Assembly: GCF_001050015.1 (NCBI RefSeq)
Contig: NZ_CVTB01000302.1
Coordinates: forward strand, 1-64,000
DNA length: 64,000 bases
Source: Mycolicibacterium malmesburyense
GTDB lineage: Bacteria > Actinomycetota > Actinomycetes > Mycobacteriales > Mycobacteriaceae
Direction: 5' to 3'
The notes beneath the pieces are model-generated. The model made no database searches, was not told the DNA's origin, and was given only the letters and a program-made list of their open reading frames with translations. A program made the position numbers and the translations under genes. Positions 1 to 9,468 of the stretch are shown one piece after another. Each line of letters starts with the position of its first letter. Positions within the stretch are counted from its first letter, which is position 1.

Positions 1-1
1 C

Positions 2-1036
2 AGCGCGCCCGCCGTCGATGGGTCGACGCGGGGAGCGATGCTCGGCATCCCGGGCGCCCCCGATGCGATCGGCGCACCGCTGACGGGTGACGAATCGAAA
101 TGGTTGGTGTGCGAGGACGATTCGAAACTAACGACGGTAATTGTGGGATCGGCCGGCGATCTCCACGGTGCCGAGCGCACGGTACTGATCGAGTCGACCG
201 GCGAGGGTGCGGCGGCGACGTATCTGCTCTACGACGGATCGCGGGCGAGGGTGGATCTGCGCAACCCGGCCGTCGTCCGCGCGCTCGCGCTCGACGGCGT
301 TGCGCCGCGGCCGGTTACGCGCACCTTGCTCGACACGGTGCCCGAGGTGCCCGAGATCGCGCCGCCGGTCATCCACGACGCCGGTGTGCCCGCACCGGCA
401 CCGCTGTACGGATTGCGGATCGGCGCCGTCATCCGCGTTCCGCGCGCCGATTCCGTCGAACATTACGTGGTGCTGCGGACGGGAGTGCAGCGGATCGGCG
501 CCGTGGCCGCCGATCTCATCCGGTTCGCCCGACCGCAGCATGCACGCGAGATCGTCACGGTCGAGCCCGGCGCGATCGGCACCGTTCCCGTTGTCGATGA
601 CCTGCCCGTCGGACGATTCCCCGAGCGCGCCGAACCGGCGGACGATCCGGTGGTGTGCGCGCAGTGGCAGTGGTCGACAAGCTCGAAGTCCGTTGTCACG
701 GAGACCATCACCGTCGACGCGCTACGCGACCTGCGTCCGGTGCGGTTGAGCCAAGCCGACGCCGCAGGCGCCGCGGTCGACGGCTTCGCGATGAGCGGAG
801 GCCGCAGCGCGTACGTGCGCGCCGCGGGTGTGAGCGGTGACGGCGCCCGCAACGGGACGCTGTTCCTGGTGAACGACGCCGGCGTGGTCTTCGGTATCCG
901 CGACCAGGAGGCGGCCGAGCGTCTCGGGCTGACCGAAGATCCGGTGCCCGCGCCGTGGCCTCTGCTGGCGCGGCTCCCACGTGGGCCGGAGCTGAGTGTC
1001 GAGGCCGCGTCAGTCGCGCGTGCCGAGGCGTCGTGA
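2..1036 (+). CDS. eccB4: EccB4, ESX-4 type VII secretion core protein (5' end outside window)
   Basis: EccB is a core component of the mycobacterial type VII secretion membrane complex: one N-terminal transmembrane helix and a large periplasmic domain built of repeats. The reading frame is open from the first bases of the window, so the cytoplasmic N-terminus and the membrane helix lie upstream; about 345 C-terminal residues are present. They begin in the repeat region (GAPDAIGAPLTG, then SKWLVCEDD) and contain LFLVNDAGVVFGI and a C-terminal PWPLLARLPRGPELS, both typical of EccB. Identity as the ESX-4 paralogue rests on its place beside mycP4-eccD4-eccC4. Its last 27 bases overlap the 3' end of the convergent mycP4. 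Family assignment is firm; the true start cannot be seen. Confidence 0.9.
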   Translation, partial: SAPAVDGSTRGAMLGIPGAPDAIGAPLTGDESKWLVCEDDSKLTTVIVGSAGDLHGAERTVLIESTGEGAAATYLLYDGSRARVDLRNPAVVRALALDGVAPRPVTRTLLDTVPEVPEIAPPVIHDAGVPAPAPLYGLRIGAVIRVPRADSVEHYVVLRTGVQRIGAVAADLIRFARPQHAREIVTVEPGAIGTVPVVDDLPVGRFPERAEPADDPVVCAQWQWSTSSKSVVTETITVDALRDLRPVRLSQADAAGAAVDGFAMSGGRSAYVRAAGVSGDGARNGTLFLVNDAGVVFGIRDQEAAERLGLTEDPVPAPWPLLARLPRGPELSVEAASVARAEAS

Positions 1037-2335
1037 GCGGAGCGTCATCGCGAAAACCGCGGCGATGACCGCCAGGCAGATCGCGGCACCGCGAACGGCG
1101 ATGCCCGCCGAGTGTCTGTCGGCTGGGACATGCGTCGGCGGCGACACCGCTGCCGGACGGCCACCGGTCGTGGTGGGGGTGGCGCCACCGGTCACCGCGG
1201 CCAGGGCGTCGACGACGCCGTGGCCCACCAGCGGATTCCAGCCTGCGGCGGGACGCCGTGCCGTGTCCTCGATGCGGCGCATGACTTCGCGGGCGGTCAG
1301 CTGCGGCGAGCGTGACCGCAGGAGCGCGACGACGCCGGCGACAACCGGCGCGGCATAACTGGTTCCCGCGAGCGGCTTTTCACCCAGAGTGGCGACGAAA
1401 CCGTCACCGTCGCGATCGAGTGACACCACCCGCTCTCCGGGCGCGGCGACGTCGACCCAGGGACCCGCGAGGGTGAAAGTAGAGGGCGCCCCATCCGGCC
1501 CGATCGACCCGACCGTCAGCACATGGTCGTCGTACCACGCGGGGCTCACGACGACCTCGACGCCATTCCAGTCGGGGTCTTTCGGATGTACCGGGTTCTG
1601 CTGCTCACACTGACCCGGCGCGCCGACGTTGCCCGCGGCCGCCACGATGACGACGTTCTTGACGTCGACCGCGTAAGCGAGTGCCGCGCCCAGTGGACCG
1701 TCGTCGAGTGCCGTTCCCGCCGGGACGCAGGCGACGGTGGAGACGTTGATCACGGTGGCGCCCATGTCCGCCGCGGTGCGCACCGCGCGCGCCAACGTGT
1801 CGACATCGCCGAAACCGGATCCCGCACCGGCGTCTTGGGCGCTGAACTTGGCACTCGACTGCCGGATTCCGATGATCGTCGCGTCGGGCGCGATGCCGCT
1901 GAACGCACCGGTGCTGTCGGGATCGGCTGTGGCGCCGATGATCCCCGCGACGATGGTGCCGTGTCCGTCGCAGTCGTCGGTGCCGTCGCCTCTCGACACG
2001 TAGTCACCGCCCGGAACCAGGTGTGGGAGCAGGCGATGGCGCGACACTCCGGTGTCGATCACCGCGACGGTCTGACCGGCGCCCCGGGTGAGCGGCCACA
2101 GCGACCGCAGGTCCAGGTCGTCGAGTTGACCGCCGACATCATCGCCGAGCGACACGTTCCGAGCGGCCGCGCAGGCATCCGTCTGTTCAGTGGGTTGCGG
2201 CGGCGTCGGCGACTGCGGGTGTGGGAGCAGCGCATCATCGACGGCCGGCGGGGTTATCGCGGCAGCGGGCGGAGCGCCGCTCAGCGAAGCCGATAGGAAC
2301 GCGACCGAGAGGACGACACGCAGTGTGCGGGTCAC
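1010..2335 (-). CDS. mycP4: MycP4 mycosin, subtilisin-like serine protease of ESX-4
   Basis: Membrane-anchored S8 protease that accompanies every ESX system and stabilises the secretion complex. The 441-residue product has a Sec signal peptide (residues 1-26, ending GAPPAAA), the subtilisin triad Asp94 (VIDTGVS), His125 (DGHGTIVAG) and Ser326 (GTSYAAP), oxyanion Asn236 (AAAGN), and one C-terminal transmembrane helix (about 411-430) followed by an Arg-rich tail. The GTG start is chosen because it gives the signal peptide and overlaps the eccD4 stop as GTGA, indicating translational coupling. The same frame stays open about 900 bases further upstream, but that is only antisense noise over eccD4. 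The gene ends inside the convergent eccB4 3' end. Confidence 0.93.
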   Translation of the reverse strand: MTRTLRVVLSVAFLSASLSGAPPAAAITPPAVDDALLPHPQSPTPPQPTEQTDACAAARNVSLGDDVGGQLDDLDLRSLWPLTRGAGQTVAVIDTGVSRHRLLPHLVPGGDYVSRGDGTDDCDGHGTIVAGIIGATADPDSTGAFSGIAPDATIIGIRQSSAKFSAQDAGAGSGFGDVDTLARAVRTAADMGATVINVSTVACVPAGTALDDGPLGAALAYAVDVKNVVIVAAAGNVGAPGQCEQQNPVHPKDPDWNGVEVVVSPAWYDDHVLTVGSIGPDGAPSTFTLAGPWVDVAAPGERVVSLDRDGDGFVATLGEKPLAGTSYAAPVVAGVVALLRSRSPQLTAREVMRRIEDTARRPAAGWNPLVGHGVVDALAAVTGGATPTTTGGRPAAVSPPTHVPADRHSAGIAVRGAAICLAVIAAVFAMTLRSRRLGTRD

Positions 2336-3624
2336 GTCAGCGCCAGACCGCGCACGAGACCGAAGATTCCTGCGATCCAGCAGGCCAACGGGATGATCGC
2401 CGCCAGCGCCGCATACTCGGCCAGTTCGGCGGCGCGGCGTGCGGCCAGGCCGGACGTGAAGCCCAGGAGCGGGAGCAGACAGCCCGTGCCCGCGACGGCG
2501 GCCAGGGCGCCGAACCAGTGTGCGTGCCGTGGCGCGGCTGCCACCAGAACGGCGAATCCCGCTGAGATCGCGAGGAATCCGCATATCGCAAGCGCGCACC
2601 GACGGACGACGCCGATATGGGTGCGGATGCGGAGCACCAGTGCGGCGCCGACGACGCCGTCGAACACGGCGATCGGGAAGGTGGCCGTCGCAGTCCCCGC
2701 CACGAGGACGGCGGCGATCGCCGCGGCGGTCGACGCGCCGGTGATCATCCCGGTCAGCAGGTCGTGGGCGCGCGCGGCGTGGCGCTCGTCCGGTGGTTCG
2801 GGGCCGATGCGGGTCAGCGCGATGGCCAGTCTCGGGGCCGAACCGAGCACTGCCAGCGCGATCGTCGCGAGCAACGCGCCGCAGGCCGCACCGTCGAGAT
2901 CCCACCCGACCGATACCGCCGAGGCCGCGGTACACAGCAGAGACGCGGTCGCGGTCGCGGTCAGCGGGATGAGTCCGCGGCCGGTAAGGCGCAACGAGAC
3001 CACCGCGGCGGTCGAGGCCGCTGCCGACGCCAGCACTAGATGCGCGGCGAGCGGGCCCGACGGCACCACGACGGCGCCGGTCACTGCCGCCGAAATCGCC
3101 GCCAGCACGCCGAACGTGATGCACGGCAATGGTTCCGAGCCGGTGCGACGCGCGAGGACTGCCGCGATGATCGCGGCCACGGTCAGGGTGACGCCGAGGA
3201 GAGCCGCAACGGTTCGACCGGCCGATTCGGCCGACCACAGGATCGCACCCCCGCCGACACCGGCGGCGGCCACGCTTCCGCCAACACAGACCAAGCGCGG
3301 AATGTCGCCGTGGGCCGGTCGCATCCTGGCCACGGCGTCGCCGGCATCCCGGTCGACGATGACCGGGTCGGGAACCTCGTCGGCGCTGAGCCAGAGCAGT
3401 TCACCATCGTGAATGGCATTGTCGGACAACGTCAGCGACTCGTCGAGCGTCGCTCCGCCGATGCGACGGAGCCGCCAACGCACACCAGGCCCGGGGCGGA
3501 TCAGGTCGACGATCGACGGAAGCATGTCGCCGACGCACGCCCGGCGAGGCAGCGTCAAGTCGACGGTTTGTGTCTGGTGTGGCTCTTCGACGTGAACCGT
3601 GACCCGGCACAGTGAATCGGGCAT
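2332..3624 (-). CDS. eccD4: EccD4, ESX-4 multi-spanning membrane channel component
   Basis: EccD forms the transmembrane vestibule of type VII secretion complexes. The 430-residue protein starts with a soluble ubiquitin-like domain (about residues 1-100, with a VDLTLPRRACVGD stretch) followed by a long run of Ala/Val/Leu-rich helices, roughly eleven segments, as expected for the family. The ATG at 3624 is preceded by a strong AGGGGG ribosome site, so the 38 upstream in-frame codons are not used. The stop overlaps the mycP4 start (GTGA). It is divergent from eccC4 with only 20 bases between the two annotated starts, so regulatory sequences of one must lie within the 5' region of the other. Confidence 0.93.
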   Translation of the reverse strand: MPDSLCRVTVHVEEPHQTQTVDLTLPRRACVGDMLPSIVDLIRPGPGVRWRLRRIGGATLDESLTLSDNAIHDGELLWLSADEVPDPVIVDRDAGDAVARMRPAHGDIPRLVCVGGSVAAAGVGGGAILWSAESAGRTVAALLGVTLTVAAIIAAVLARRTGSEPLPCITFGVLAAISAAVTGAVVVPSGPLAAHLVLASAAASTAAVVSLRLTGRGLIPLTATATASLLCTAASAVSVGWDLDGAACGALLATIALAVLGSAPRLAIALTRIGPEPPDERHAARAHDLLTGMITGASTAAAIAAVLVAGTATATFPIAVFDGVVGAALVLRIRTHIGVVRRCALAICGFLAISAGFAVLVAAAPRHAHWFGALAAVAGTGCLLPLLGFTSGLAARRAAELAEYAALAAIIPLACWIAGIFGLVRGLALT

Positions 3625-3644
3625 CGCACCCCCTATGACGCCGT

Positions 3645-6600
3645 GTGGGCCACCGTAACGCGTCCGACGATGCGGGCGCCGCACAAGTCTTGACGCCTGT
3701 GGATGGAACCGAGCGGGCACCGTCCGCGTCCCATTCATCGATGGAGTTCTCGAGTGGCCCGCCCGAATTCGTGGTGAAATCTCCGCCGGCGCTGCCGAAG
3801 GTGGCTTCGGTCAACCCCGTTGCGCGCCTGTTGCCGCTGGCCATGCTCGTCGCGGCCGTCGGCATGATGGCGGTCTACTTCACGTCCGGCATGTCCGTGA
3901 ACCGGGCACCGATGTTCGCGTTCTTCCCGGTGATGATGCTCGTGTCGGTTCTTGGCACCCTGGTGTACGGCGCCCGCGGCGGGGCAGAGCGAACGGTCGA
4001 GATCGAACAGAACCGGCGAAGCTATCTGCGCTACCTCGACGAGCTCGACGACGAGATCGTGGTGGCCACGATCGCTCAACGCCGAGAACAGCATTCGCGC
4101 CACCCGCCGCCCGAGTCCTTGTGGTCGGTGGCGAACAGGCTCCACGCGGCCCCACGAAGGACCGACGACGAGGACTTCTGTCGGGTTCGGATAGGCCTCG
4201 GCGGGCAGACGATGGACCCACCTTTGGCGGGGCCAGGCCTTCCCGAGGCCGACGATCGCGATCCGGTGACGGTGTCCGCGGTGCGCACGCTGATTCGGAA
4301 GCGGTCGATCCTTGCCGAAATGCCGGTCGCTCTACCGCTGCACCGGCATCCGGTGGTCGCGGTGACCGGCGATGACCAGCATGCCCGCGGCCTGGTACGC
4401 GCGATGGTGTGTCAACTCGCAACCCACCACGCGAGCGACGCGGTCGAGATCGCGGCCATCACCGACACCGAGACCTGTGTCGAGTGGGATTGGCTGAAAT
4501 GGCTGCCCCACTACCAGCATTCGCTGCACGGTCACGGCCATGCGGCGAGCCGGCATCTCGTGGTCGTCGCCGACGGAACAGCCGGTGGCGAAATGTCGTC
4601 GACGGGCAATGTGACCGTGCTCAAGATCGGGGCCGGGCAAGACGACGACGCACTGTCCCTGCATGTCGCCGATCGTTTGACCATCGACGGGCGTGAAACG
4701 GATTGCCGACCGGACTTCATGTCCCTGGCGCAGGCGACGGTATGCGCCCGCCAGTTGGCCAGACGTGGATCCGACACCGCACGGGCCAGCGGAGGCTGGC
4801 TCGAACTGATGAACATCGAAAGCCTCACCGGGCTCGTCCCCGAGAGGCTCTGGGCGCGGAGCCATCGGGTGCGAAAGGTGCCCATCGGTGTCGCCGAGGA
4901 CGGCACCCCGGTCACGATCGACATCAATGAGGCCGCCCGAAACGGCATCGGCCCGCACGGGCTGTGTGTCGGCGCCACTGGCTCCGGAAAGTCCGAGCTG
5001 TTGCGCACCTTGGTTCTGGGAATGATCGCGACCCATCCGCCGGACGTGCTCAACCTCGTGCTCGTCGACTTCAAAGGCGGCGCGACGTTCCTCGGCTTGG
5101 ACCGCGCGCGGCATGTGGCCGCCGTGATCACGAACCTGGCCGACGAGGCTCACCTCGTCGCGAGGATGAACGACGCGCTTGCCGGTGAGGTTCACCGCAG
5201 ACAGGAGTTGCTGCGCGCGGCGGGCAATCACGCCAACATCGCCGATTACGCCAAGGCCCGGTCACGCGGCGCCCCGCTCCCGCCCCTGCCTGCGCTGTTC
5301 GTCGTCGTCGACGAATTCTCCGAGCTGCTCAGCCAGCATCCCGACTTCGCCGAACTGTTCGTCGCCATCGGCAGGTTGGGCCGGTCACTGGGAATCCATC
5401 TGCTGTTGGCCAGCCAACGACTCGACGAGGGCAGGCTGCGCGGCCTGGACACCCACCTCTCGTATCGGATCTGCCTCAAGACCTTCTCCGCCGGCGAATC
5501 GCGGGCCGTGCTGGGCGTCGCCGACGCGCACACCCTGCCCGGATCTCCGGGCGCGGCGCTGTTGAAGACGGCCGCCGGTGACCTCATCAAGTTCCAGACG
5601 GCGTTCGTCTCCGGCCCGTGTTCCGAATCCCGTTACGCGGCCGAGGAGCCCGGGCCGATGATCTTCACCCCGGCAGCGGCACCGGCCCGCGACGACCCAC
5701 ATGCCCGAACGATCTTGGACGCGGTGCTGGACCGGGTCGATGGTCGCGGGACGCCGGCACATCCGGTGTGGTTGCCACCGCTGAGCGCGCCTCCGACGCT
5801 CGACGCCATCGTGCCGCCAGGAGACCGACCTGCTCTCGCTGCTCCTCTCGGTGTCGTGGACAGTCCGTTTCATCAGCGCCGTGACCTACTCGTCGCGCAG
5901 ATGGCCGCCGGACATGCCGCGATCGTCGGTGCACCCCAGTCGGGCAAGTCGACTGCCGTGCGCACGCTGATCCTCGCGCTCGCGGAGACGCACAGCCCCG
6001 ACGAGATCGCCTTCTACTGCCTGGATTTCGGTGGCGGGGCGCTGGCCGGCCTCGCCGAACTCCCGCACGTCGGCGCGGTGTCGGGCCAACCCGATGTCGA
6101 GCTGTGCCGTCGCACCGTCGCCGTCCTCGAGGCGCTGATCCGAGACAGGGAGAACCTGTTTCGGACAAGCGGAATCGGCTCGATGGCCGAGTATCGCGCA
6201 CGCCGTGCCGAAGGTCACCCGGCGACGGCGGCCGACCACCACGGCGACGTGTTCCTCGTCGTGGACGGGTGGGCCCAGCTGCGCAGGCACCTCGAGCCGA
6301 TGGAGGCTTCGATCACCGCCATCGCCGCACAGGGTCTCGCATACGGCGTGCATGTGGTGATCACTGTCTCGCGATGGCCCGACCTGCGGCCGGCGCTCAA
6401 GGATCAGATCGCGAACCGCATCGAACTGCGGCTCGGCGATCCGGCGGAGTCCGAGATGGACCGCCGTCGGGCCCGCTCACTGACCAACGCTCCGCCGGGT
6501 AGGGGCATCACCGCCGACGGTCGCGAGACGGTCATAGCACTGCCGCGCTGGGACGGCGTATCGAGAACCGAGGATCTCGGGGAGGCGATGGCGGCGACCG

Positions 6601-7391
6601 TCGAGCGGGCAAAGCAGCGGTGGCACGGCCGGCGCGCACCGCGCATCGAACTGCTCCCGGCGCTGGTGCGACATTCCGAACTCGTCGAAAGCGAACACCG
6701 GATGGTGCTCGGCCTCGGCGAGCACGAAATGCGGCCGGTGTGCCTCGACCTCACGGAGCAGTCGCATCTGTTGGTGCTGGGGGAGGGCGGTTGCGGCAAG
6801 ACGTCGCTGCTTCGGCTGCTGTGTCATGAGATCGTCCGAACCCACAGCACCGATGAGGCCCGGATGGAGATCGTCGATCTGCGACGCTCGCTGCTCGGCG
6901 CCGTCGAAACCGAGCATCTCGCTGGATACTCCGCTTCGCCTGCGGCACTGACGACAAGAATGCCCAAACTGCTCGCGATGCTCGAAGACCGCATGCCGGG
7001 CGAGGACGTGACGCAGCAGCAGTTGCGCGACCGGTCCTGGTGGACCGGACCCGAGATCTTCTTGGTGATAGACGATTACGACCTGGTGGCCGCGGCGACG
7101 GGAAATCCGCTCGCCCCACTCGCCGACGTCCTGCCGCACTCGACCGACCTCGGCCTGCACGTCATCGTCGCCCGCCGATCGGGCGGTGCGGCGCGGGCGA
7201 TGTTCGATCCCCTCCTCGCGCGGATGCGGGAGATCGGATGCCTCGGCGTGATGATGAGCGCCGGACCCGACGACGGTGTGCTGCTGGGCTCGGTCCGGCC
7301 CTCGCCCCAACCGCCCGGGCGGGGCACCTTGGTCACCCGGGCCGAAGGTGAGCGCCTCATCCAGATCGGCTGGGTGGAGCCGCCGCCGTGA
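3645..7391 (+). CDS. eccC4: EccC4, ESX-4 FtsK/SpoIIIE-type secretion ATPase
   Basis: Motor ATPase that recognises and drives Esx substrates through the ESX-4 complex. The 1248-residue product has two N-terminal transmembrane helices (near residues 60-80 and 90-110), then three ATPase domains in tandem, each with a P-loop: GATGSGKS at 443-450, GAPQSGKST at 762-770 and GEGGCGKTS at 1046-1054. The first domain keeps a Walker B-like LFVVVDEF. EccC4 is a single polypeptide, unlike the split Ca/Cb of ESX-1. The start is uncertain: the GTG at 3645 gives the full length, but the ATG at 3741 (32 codons later) is also possible and neither has a convincing ribosome site. The 3' end overlaps the next gene as GTGA. 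Confidence 0.92.
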   Translation: MGHRNASDDAGAAQVLTPVDGTERAPSASHSSMEFSSGPPEFVVKSPPALPKVASVNPVARLLPLAMLVAAVGMMAVYFTSGMSVNRAPMFAFFPVMMLVSVLGTLVYGARGGAERTVEIEQNRRSYLRYLDELDDEIVVATIAQRREQHSRHPPPESLWSVANRLHAAPRRTDDEDFCRVRIGLGGQTMDPPLAGPGLPEADDRDPVTVSAVRTLIRKRSILAEMPVALPLHRHPVVAVTGDDQHARGLVRAMVCQLATHHASDAVEIAAITDTETCVEWDWLKWLPHYQHSLHGHGHAASRHLVVVADGTAGGEMSSTGNVTVLKIGAGQDDDALSLHVADRLTIDGRETDCRPDFMSLAQATVCARQLARRGSDTARASGGWLELMNIESLTGLVPERLWARSHRVRKVPIGVAEDGTPVTIDINEAARNGIGPHGLCVGATGSGKSELLRTLVLGMIATHPPDVLNLVLVDFKGGATFLGLDRARHVAAVITNLADEAHLVARMNDALAGEVHRRQELLRAAGNHANIADYAKARSRGAPLPPLPALFVVVDEFSELLSQHPDFAELFVAIGRLGRSLGIHLLLASQRLDEGRLRGLDTHLSYRICLKTFSAGESRAVLGVADAHTLPGSPGAALLKTAAGDLIKFQTAFVSGPCSESRYAAEEPGPMIFTPAAAPARDDPHARTILDAVLDRVDGRGTPAHPVWLPPLSAPPTLDAIVPPGDRPALAAPLGVVDSPFHQRRDLLVAQMAAGHAAIVGAPQSGKSTAVRTLILALAETHSPDEIAFYCLDFGGGALAGLAELPHVGAVSGQPDVELCRRTVAVLEALIRDRENLFRTSGIGSMAEYRARRAEGHPATAADHHGDVFLVVDGWAQLRRHLEPMEASITAIAAQGLAYGVHVVITVSRWPDLRPALKDQIANRIELRLGDPAESEMDRRRARSLTNAPPGRGITADGRETVIALPRWDGVSRTEDLGEAMAATVERAKQRWHGRRAPRIELLPALVRHSELVESEHRMVLGLGEHEMRPVCLDLTEQSHLLVLGEGGCGKTSLLRLLCHEIVRTHSTDEARMEIVDLRRSLLGAVETEHLAGYSASPAALTTRMPKLLAMLEDRMPGEDVTQQQLRDRSWWTGPEIFLVIDDYDLVAAATGNPLAPLADVLPHSTDLGLHVIVARRSGGAARAMFDPLLARMREIGCLGVMMSAGPDDGVLLGSVRPSPQPPGRGTLVTRAEGERLIQIGWVEPPP

Positions 7392-8512
7392 CCCGAGCCG
7401 TCGTCGAGGTAGGGCCGACATCGATTCACGGGGCCAATCCGGTTGACGCCGGGCTGGTTTGGACGGCGTTTGAAGCCATTGACGACGATCTCGCTCTGGT
7501 CGGGGAGGCCGCGGTGCCCGTACCGGAACTCTGGATCGAACTGATGCGCTCCGCCGTGGGTGACGCCGACACCGTCCTGATGGTCTGCCCGACGTGGTGG
7601 CCGCGCACCCGACTCGACCGTGTACGCGAAGCGACGGCGGCGTCGGCCGTCGAGGTGATCGGGCGTACCACCTTGCTTCAGCGACGGGATCCGGTGACCG
7701 TCGTCGAGATCGCACCGGAAATGATACTGGTCACCCGGCCCGGCGCCCGTTCGGTCGTCATCACCGACGTGGGCGACGATGTGGTGGACAAGGTGGTCGC
7801 AGTGGCCGGACCGACGGGGCCGGTGCTCGTCGATGCGCCCGCTACGGCCGTAGTGGCCGAAGCAATCGTCAATCGGCTGCGCGACAAGAGGATTCAGGCA
7901 CGCCTTGTCGACGAGAGCGACGTCCGGCGGGCCGCGGAGACGTCCCCTGACGATACGTCCGCCCCCGCTGTCGCTGCGCACCGGTCGCGACGGACGGCGG
8001 TGCTGAGCGGCGTCGTCGCGGCGACGGTCGCGGTGTGCGGCGGGTTGGCGTTGCGCGGCGGTGATGCCCCAGCGGCGACCACCGCGTCGACCCTGTTGGT
8101 GGAGGGGCGAGTCCAGGTGACGGTACCGGCATCGTGGGCGGTGGAACACATCACCACCGGACCGGGATCGGCCCGGGCGCAGATCACCTCACCGTCGGGC
8201 GACGCCGCGCTCCACGTGACCCAGTCGGTGGGTCCGCCGGATGCAGACCTGGCGCAGACCGCCGCTTCGCTGCACGCCGCGCTTTCCGATGAGCCGCACG
8301 ATGTTTTCGTCGACTTCGACCCGGCGGACTTCCCGGCGGGCAGAGTCGCCGTCACCTACCGGGAACTCCGTCCCGACCGTCACGTGGCGTGGGCCGTGGT
8401 TGTCGACGACGGCGTTCGCATCGCGATCGGTTGTCAGAGCACACCCGGCCACGAGTCCACGGTCCGCGAGGTGTGCGATCAGGCGATCAGGTCCGCGCAC
8501 GCGATCTCGTGA
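7388..8512 (+). CDS. Type VII secretion-associated protein, Rv3446c-like
   Basis: A 374-residue protein placed exactly where M. tuberculosis has Rv3446c, between eccC4 and esxU; the family occurs only with ESX-4-type loci. The N-terminal half (about 1-190) looks like an actin/Hsp70-type fold fragment (VVEVGPTSIHG, then VVEIAPEMILVTR). A single transmembrane helix follows near 200-222 (AVLSGVVAATVAVCGGLAL), and the C-terminal third is predicted extracytoplasmic. It starts with a GTG overlapping the eccC4 stop, so it is probably translated with it. The biochemical role is not established; a structural or accessory part in ESX-4 is inferred from context. Confidence 0.82.
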   Translation: MTRAVVEVGPTSIHGANPVDAGLVWTAFEAIDDDLALVGEAAVPVPELWIELMRSAVGDADTVLMVCPTWWPRTRLDRVREATAASAVEVIGRTTLLQRRDPVTVVEIAPEMILVTRPGARSVVITDVGDDVVDKVVAVAGPTGPVLVDAPATAVVAEAIVNRLRDKRIQARLVDESDVRRAAETSPDDTSAPAVAAHRSRRTAVLSGVVAATVAVCGGLALRGGDAPAATTASTLLVEGRVQVTVPASWAVEHITTGPGSARAQITSPSGDAALHVTQSVGPPDADLAQTAASLHAALSDEPHDVFVDFDPADFPAGRVAVTYRELRPDRHVAWAVVVDDGVRIAIGCQSTPGHESTVREVCDQAIRSAHAIS

Positions 8513-8577
8513 AATTCGGTGGAACCGGACCGCCACACGGTGCGTCGTATCAATCAGAAGCCGAGGAAAGGATGCCC

Positions 8578-8901
8578 ATGACGACACCGCAAGGTGGTTC
8601 GCTCAACACCGATTTCGACATGATGGCCGCGGTCGCCCATCAGACCGACGTCCATAACGACGAGATCCGCGCGATGCTGCAGTCCTTCATCGGCCGGATG
8701 GGCGCCGTGCCGCCGTCGGTCTGGGGCGGCGTCGCGGCGACCCGCTTCCGCGACGTCGTCGACCGGTGGAATGCCGAAGCGCTCAAACTGCACGCGTCGC
8801 TGCAGCGCATCGCAGAGACCATCCGGCTCAACCAGCAGACGCTGCAAGAAGTCAACGAGAGCCACTCACAGCGCATCGGCGCGGTCGCCAACCATCTGTA
8901 A
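8578..8901 (+). CDS. esxU: EsxU, WXG100 family secreted protein of ESX-4
   Basis: Small helical ESX-4 substrate, partner of EsxT. The 107-residue product has the WXG100 signature: Trp49-Gly50-Gly51 in the turn between two amphipathic helices. Start: two ATGs lie six bases apart (8572 and 8578). The second is chosen because the GAGGAAAGG ribosome site abuts the first but is optimally spaced from the second. The gene is separated from esxT by 10 bases and both follow eccC4, so they are likely co-transcribed. EsxU/EsxT are expected to form a 1:1 heterodimer like EsxA/EsxB; this is family knowledge, not visible here. Confidence 0.9.
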   Translation: MTTPQGGSLNTDFDMMAAVAHQTDVHNDEIRAMLQSFIGRMGAVPPSVWGGVAATRFRDVVDRWNAEALKLHASLQRIAETIRLNQQTLQEVNESHSQRIGAVANHL

Positions 8902-8911
8902 GGGAGCCGTC

Positions 8912-9208
8912 ATGGATCACGTGTTGTCGTACAACTTCGACGAGATCGAGTACACCGTCCGTCAGGAGATCCACGCCACCTCCGCGCGGTTCAACAACGC
9001 GCTCGAGGAGCTGCGGGCGCAGATCGCGCCGCTACAAGAGGTGTGGACCCGCCAGGCGGCCGACGCATACCGGATTGAACAGGCCCGGTGGGAGCAGGCG
9101 GCCGGCGCGCTCAACGAGATCTTGTTCAGCCTTGGCAACGCGGTTCGAGACGGCGCCGACGATGTGGCCGCGACCGACCGCAGCGCCGCCGGCGCGTGGG
9201 GTCTCTGA
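8912..9208 (+). CDS. esxT: EsxT, WXG100-like partner of EsxU
   Basis: 98-residue helical-hairpin protein, second member of the ESX-4 substrate pair. It has the expected length and helix-turn-helix layout, but the turn reads Trp45-Thr46-Arg47, so the Gly of the WXG motif is absent; the Trp is kept. The start ATG follows an AGGGAG ribosome site at 8901, which overlaps the esxU stop, so translation is probably coupled. It is the last gene of the ESX-4 run on this strand; rplM begins 535 bases later. Confidence 0.88.
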   Translation: MDHVLSYNFDEIEYTVRQEIHATSARFNNALEELRAQIAPLQEVWTRQAADAYRIEQARWEQAAGALNEILFSLGNAVRDGADDVAATDRSAAGAWGL

Positions 9209-9312
9209 CATCCGAGAGGTTTGTGCGGTTCCGGCTGGAGGGGAGTCAGCGGGCCGCGCGGTGCGCGCCACCGTGGTCGAGGAGAGCGGCCGCGGTGGCG
9301 CATCACCGTCGA

Positions 9313-9468
9313 CTACTCGCAGGCGACGCCGTCGCCGTCGCGGTCCAGGTGCTCTGCGTAGCCGTCCTGGCCCACCAGGATCGGCGTGACGCCGGCCTCG
9401 CGGGCGGCGCTGCAGTTCTTGTAATAGGTGTCCGCGGACGCGGTGGCGGCCCCGGCGGCGGTTGCCAT
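9313..9468 (-). CDS. Small excalibur calcium-binding domain protein
   Basis: A 51-residue frame, too short for usual ORF cut-offs, is read on the minus strand between esxT and rplM. It contains a complete excalibur domain: TYYKNCSAAREAG at residues 14-26 and the C-terminal DRDGDGVACE, a DxDxDG calcium loop with the paired Cys residues. Excalibur domains are usually secreted and attached to extracellular proteins. Here the start gives only MATAAGAATASA before the domain, which resembles the end of a signal peptide. An in-frame stop lies 17 codons upstream of the ATG, so either the 5' end is truncated or the start is non-canonical. No good ribosome site is visible. Function unknown. Confidence 0.6.
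   Translation of the reverse strand: MATAAGAATASADTYYKNCSAAREAGVTPILVGQDGYAEHLDRDGDGVACE

Noticed and set aside
2336..3238. Upstream continuation of the mycP4 frame through eccD4 (minus strand)
   Set aside because: Arg/Gly-rich antisense-frame translation with no mycosin features; the GTG at 2335 gives the signal peptide and overlaps the eccD4 stop.
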